The notes under the pieces are model-generated. The model did no database searches, was not told the DNA's origin, and was given only the letters and a program-made list of their open reading frames with translations. From the NCBI GenBank assembly GCA_964417835.1, contig CAYQJD010000023.1, positions 1-15,295 on the forward strand: a stretch of 15,295 bases of DNA, given 5' to 3'. This DNA is from UMGS1124 sp964417835 (GTDB lineage: Bacteria; Bacillota_I; Bacilli_A; RF39; UBA660). Position 1 is the stretch's first letter; every line of letters begins with the position of its first letter. The position numbers and the translations under genes are program-made. This document shows positions 13,758 to 15,295 of this stretch, one piece after another.

Positions 13758-13830
13758 ACTATCACCTATTTTTAATTATAGCATAATGAATAAAATAATG
13801 TATACTATTTATAGGTGGTAGTATGAAAAT
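13750..13830. repeat. 20-bp inverted repeat (19/20) covering both divergent start regions
   Basis: ATTTTCATACTATCACCTAT (13750-13769) and ATAGGTGGTAGTATGAAAAT (13811-13830) are inverted copies with one mismatch, spaced by 41 bases. Each arm contains the ribosome site, the spacer, ATG and the next codons of lemA (-) or the hydrolase (+). Confidence 0.75.
13775..13783 (-). promoter_or_regulatory. Extended -10 promoter of lemA
   Basis: The minus strand reads TGC-TATAAT (hexamer 13775-13780), identical to the rpsF extended -10. The -35 is weak. It lies 18 bases upstream of the lemA start, inside the short divergent intergenic region. Confidence 0.55.
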
Positions 13831-14341
13831 AAAAACTGTTGTTGTAGGAAGTTTAAATACTAATTGTTATATTTTAGAAAATGATTATGAATGTTTAATA
13901 ATCGATCCTGGTGATGATTTTTTTGAAATTAAAAAAAATATTAATAAAAGAGTTGTAGGAATATTAATAACTCATAATCATTTTGATCATGTTGGAGCAG
14001 TAGAAGATTGTAACAATTTTTACAGAACAAAAGTTTATGATAAATCTAATTTAGAAGAAGGGTATAAAAGAATAAATAGTTTTTATTTTAAAGTTATTTA
14101 TAATCCTGGGCACACACTTGATTCTATAAGTTTTTTATTTGATAATAATTTATTTTGTGGAGATTTTATTTTTAAAGATGGTATTGGTAGATGTGATTTA
14201 GGAGGAGATTATAATTTGATGATAAAAAGTATAAAAAAACTTTTAGATTTAAACTTAAATTATAAATTATTTCCTGGTCATGGAGAACCTACTACAATTA
14301 GTAAAGAAATAAATTTAAAAAAATATGTTGAAAACTATTAA
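13823..14341 (+). CDS. MBL-fold hydrolase, glyoxalase II/YcbL-like
   Basis: This 172-residue protein has a full set of metallo-beta-lactamase-fold metal ligands: HNHFDH (51-56), NPGHTLDS (H97), FCGDFIF (D114) and FPGHGEPT (H153), plus GRCDL (122-126), typical of hydroxyacylglutathione-hydrolase-like proteins. It begins MKIKTVVVGSLNTNCYILE, as in YqgX/YcbL members. It lacks the C-terminal substrate domain of true glyoxalase II, so the thioester substrate is unknown. AGGTGG (13813-13818) is the ribosome site. TATACT (13801-13806) is a possible -10 but would leave almost no leader. Its stop TAA overlaps the stop of the converging phosphoesterase in TTAA (14338-14341). Confidence 0.9.
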   Translation: MKIKTVVVGSLNTNCYILENDYECLIIDPGDDFFEIKKNINKRVVGILITHNHFDHVGAVEDCNNFYRTKVYDKSNLEEGYKRINSFYFKVIYNPGHTLDSISFLFDNNLFCGDFIFKDGIGRCDLGGDYNLMIKSIKKLLDLNLNYKLFPGHGEPTTISKEINLKKYVENY

Positions 14342-15295
14342 GGTTTCAACACTTTTTTATAAATAACTTCAGAAGATCGAATTAATTTTTCTTCTAAAAC
14401 AAATGAAGTGCATAGTATATAATCTATATTTTTTGATTCATCAAAATAAATTTTTAAATGCAATGCACCATTTTTAAAATTATCTTTCGTTAATGATGGG
14501 ACTGTACAAAAGCCATTATAGGTATCAAATATGTATTTATGTCTGTGCCCACATATATCAAGATATGTATTATCTTTAACTAAATTATTTTCTTTATAGT
14601 ACATTTGTATCGTTTTAAGTATATCCTTCGTTACGTTATGCCTCAAATGACATAATCTCAACTGATTATTTATATTTTCCAAATTTACATTAGCTGAAGT
14701 ATATCCTGCATTAATAAAATCATCTCTATTGTTAGAAATATATTCTAGAAGATCTAATCCTAGTGTTTTACCAAAAGCATCATGATTACCTCCTAAAACT
14801 ATATTAATTATACTTTTATCTTTTGGATATTTTTTAATAAAATCCTCGAACATTTTAAGTGTTTGTATAAAACTTTCTTTATCTTTATTAGAAGGGTTAT
14901 CGAATAAGTCTCCTAAGTTGCAAACATATTTAATATTTTCTTTTATACAATAATCTGTTATGATATTTAAATCTCTTATAAGAGATTTATTCATATTAGT
15001 AATATGAATATCAGATATTAACAAAACATTTAAAACAGAGGTTTCAATATCGTTAATATATAATTCTTTATTAGTTGGCAATGGTATTTCTTTTATACCA
15101 TATTTTATATTAGGCAAAGTTAAAGAACACTCAATATTATATTTGATCTTTAGTCTGCTAAGAGAAGCCTTAACTTCTTTTTCTGTTAATTCTAGATTTT
15201 TACTTTTTGCTAATTCTATTATTTCTTTTATACTTAAAAAAGTATTAAAAATTTGAAATAGTATAAAATTATCTGTAATCTTGTTTTTTTCATCT
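14338..15295 (-). CDS. Calcineurin-like metallophosphoesterase with N-terminal helical domain (5' partial)
   Basis: The catalytic domain has all dinuclear-metal motifs: SDIH, NLGDLFD, LGGNHDAFG, a His in CHLRHN and GHRHK. It should hydrolyse a phosphoester or nucleotide; the substrate is unknown. A start at TTG 15117 has no ribosome site, and the frame stays open to the right edge, adding at least 59 residues (DEKNKITDNFILFQIF... to ...RLKIKYNIECSLT) with no in-frame ATG. The start is therefore beyond 15295. The extra region is helical, with EIIELAKSKNLELTEKEVKASLSRL resembling a helix-turn-helix or winged-helix segment, so a DNA-linked role is possible but unproven. It converges on the MBL hydrolase, sharing TTAA, with no terminator between them. 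Confidence 0.83.
   Translation of the reverse strand, partial: DEKNKITDNFILFQIFNTFLSIKEIIELAKSKNLELTEKEVKASLSRLKIKYNIECSLTLPNIKYGIKEIPLPTNKELYINDIETSVLNVLLISDIHITNMNKSLIRDLNIITDYCIKENIKYVCNLGDLFDNPSNKDKESFIQTLKMFEDFIKKYPKDKSIINIVLGGNHDAFGKTLGLDLLEYISNNRDDFINAGYTSANVNLENINNQLRLCHLRHNVTKDILKTIQMYYKENNLVKDNTYLDICGHRHKYIFDTYNGFCTVPSLTKDNFKNGALHLKIYFDESKNIDYILCTSFVLEEKLIRSSEVIYKKVLKP

Noticed and set aside
1..15295. CRISPR array, insertion sequence, prophage or defence operon
   Set aside because: No regularly spaced repeats, transposase, integrase, capsid or nuclease-effector genes are present; the genes are mostly housekeeping.
1..15295. Mycoplasma-type code with UGA as Trp
   Set aside because: UGA ends walJ and rlmH at the family-expected C-termini, and Trp residues are TGG.

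Overview
The window is AT-rich (by eye roughly a quarter to 30% G+C) bacterial DNA. Gene content and order point to a low-GC Gram-positive of the Bacilli/Erysipelotrichia/RF39-like kind: secE-nusG, rpsF-ssb-rpsR, rplI-dnaB and walJ-rlmH pairs, strong AGGAGG-type ribosome binding sites, and extended -10 promoters (TGnTATAAT). UGA is used as a stop (for example at the ends of walJ and rlmH) and Trp is TGG, so the code is the standard bacterial one, not the Mycoplasma one. The linkage of ssb, rplI-dnaB and walJ-rlmH is typical of origin-proximal DNA in Bacilli, but no DnaA-box cluster is visible here. The exact taxon is inference.

Layout. (1) 1-2538: an envelope cluster made of the 3' part of a HAD phosphatase-GtrA flippase fusion, a GtrB/CsbB-type polyprenyl-phosphate glycosyltransferase and a membrane-anchored thioredoxin-like protein. 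(2) 2577-3561: a free-standing short-chain dehydrogenase with its own promoter and terminator. A two-base expansion in an AT repeat shifts its last 30 codons out of frame. (3) 3612-3810: tRNA-Glu(CTC) with its own promoter and terminator. (4) 3811-4456: a poorly coding stretch with two doubtful small ORFs and a partly repeated inverted repeat. (5) 4457-5299: secE-nusG with promoter and terminator. (6) 5350-5919: an unrecognised 189-residue helical protein. (7) 5912-7010: rpsF-ssb-rpsR behind a leader that looks like an S6:S18-type switch able to hide the rpsF Shine-Dalgarno sequence. (8) 7029-12263: a tight operon rplI-dnaB-M23 peptidase-walJ-rlmH-ung, mixing translation, replication, cell-wall and repair functions and ending in a terminator that overlaps the ung stop. 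(9) 12289-12414: a complete promoter-to-terminator unit without an ORF, a candidate small RNA or leader. (10) 12454-15295: a HAD phosphatase (+) facing lemA (-) across a bidirectional terminator, lemA divergent from a glyoxalase-II-like hydrolase, and a metallophosphoesterase (-) that runs off the right edge.

Most of the window is core housekeeping DNA. No defence system, CRISPR array, insertion sequence or prophage is seen. The features most worth a second look are the frameshifted dehydrogenase, the rpsF leader switch, the orphan transcription unit at 12289-12414, the palindrome around the rplI -10 box, and the mirror-image initiation regions of lemA and its divergent neighbour.
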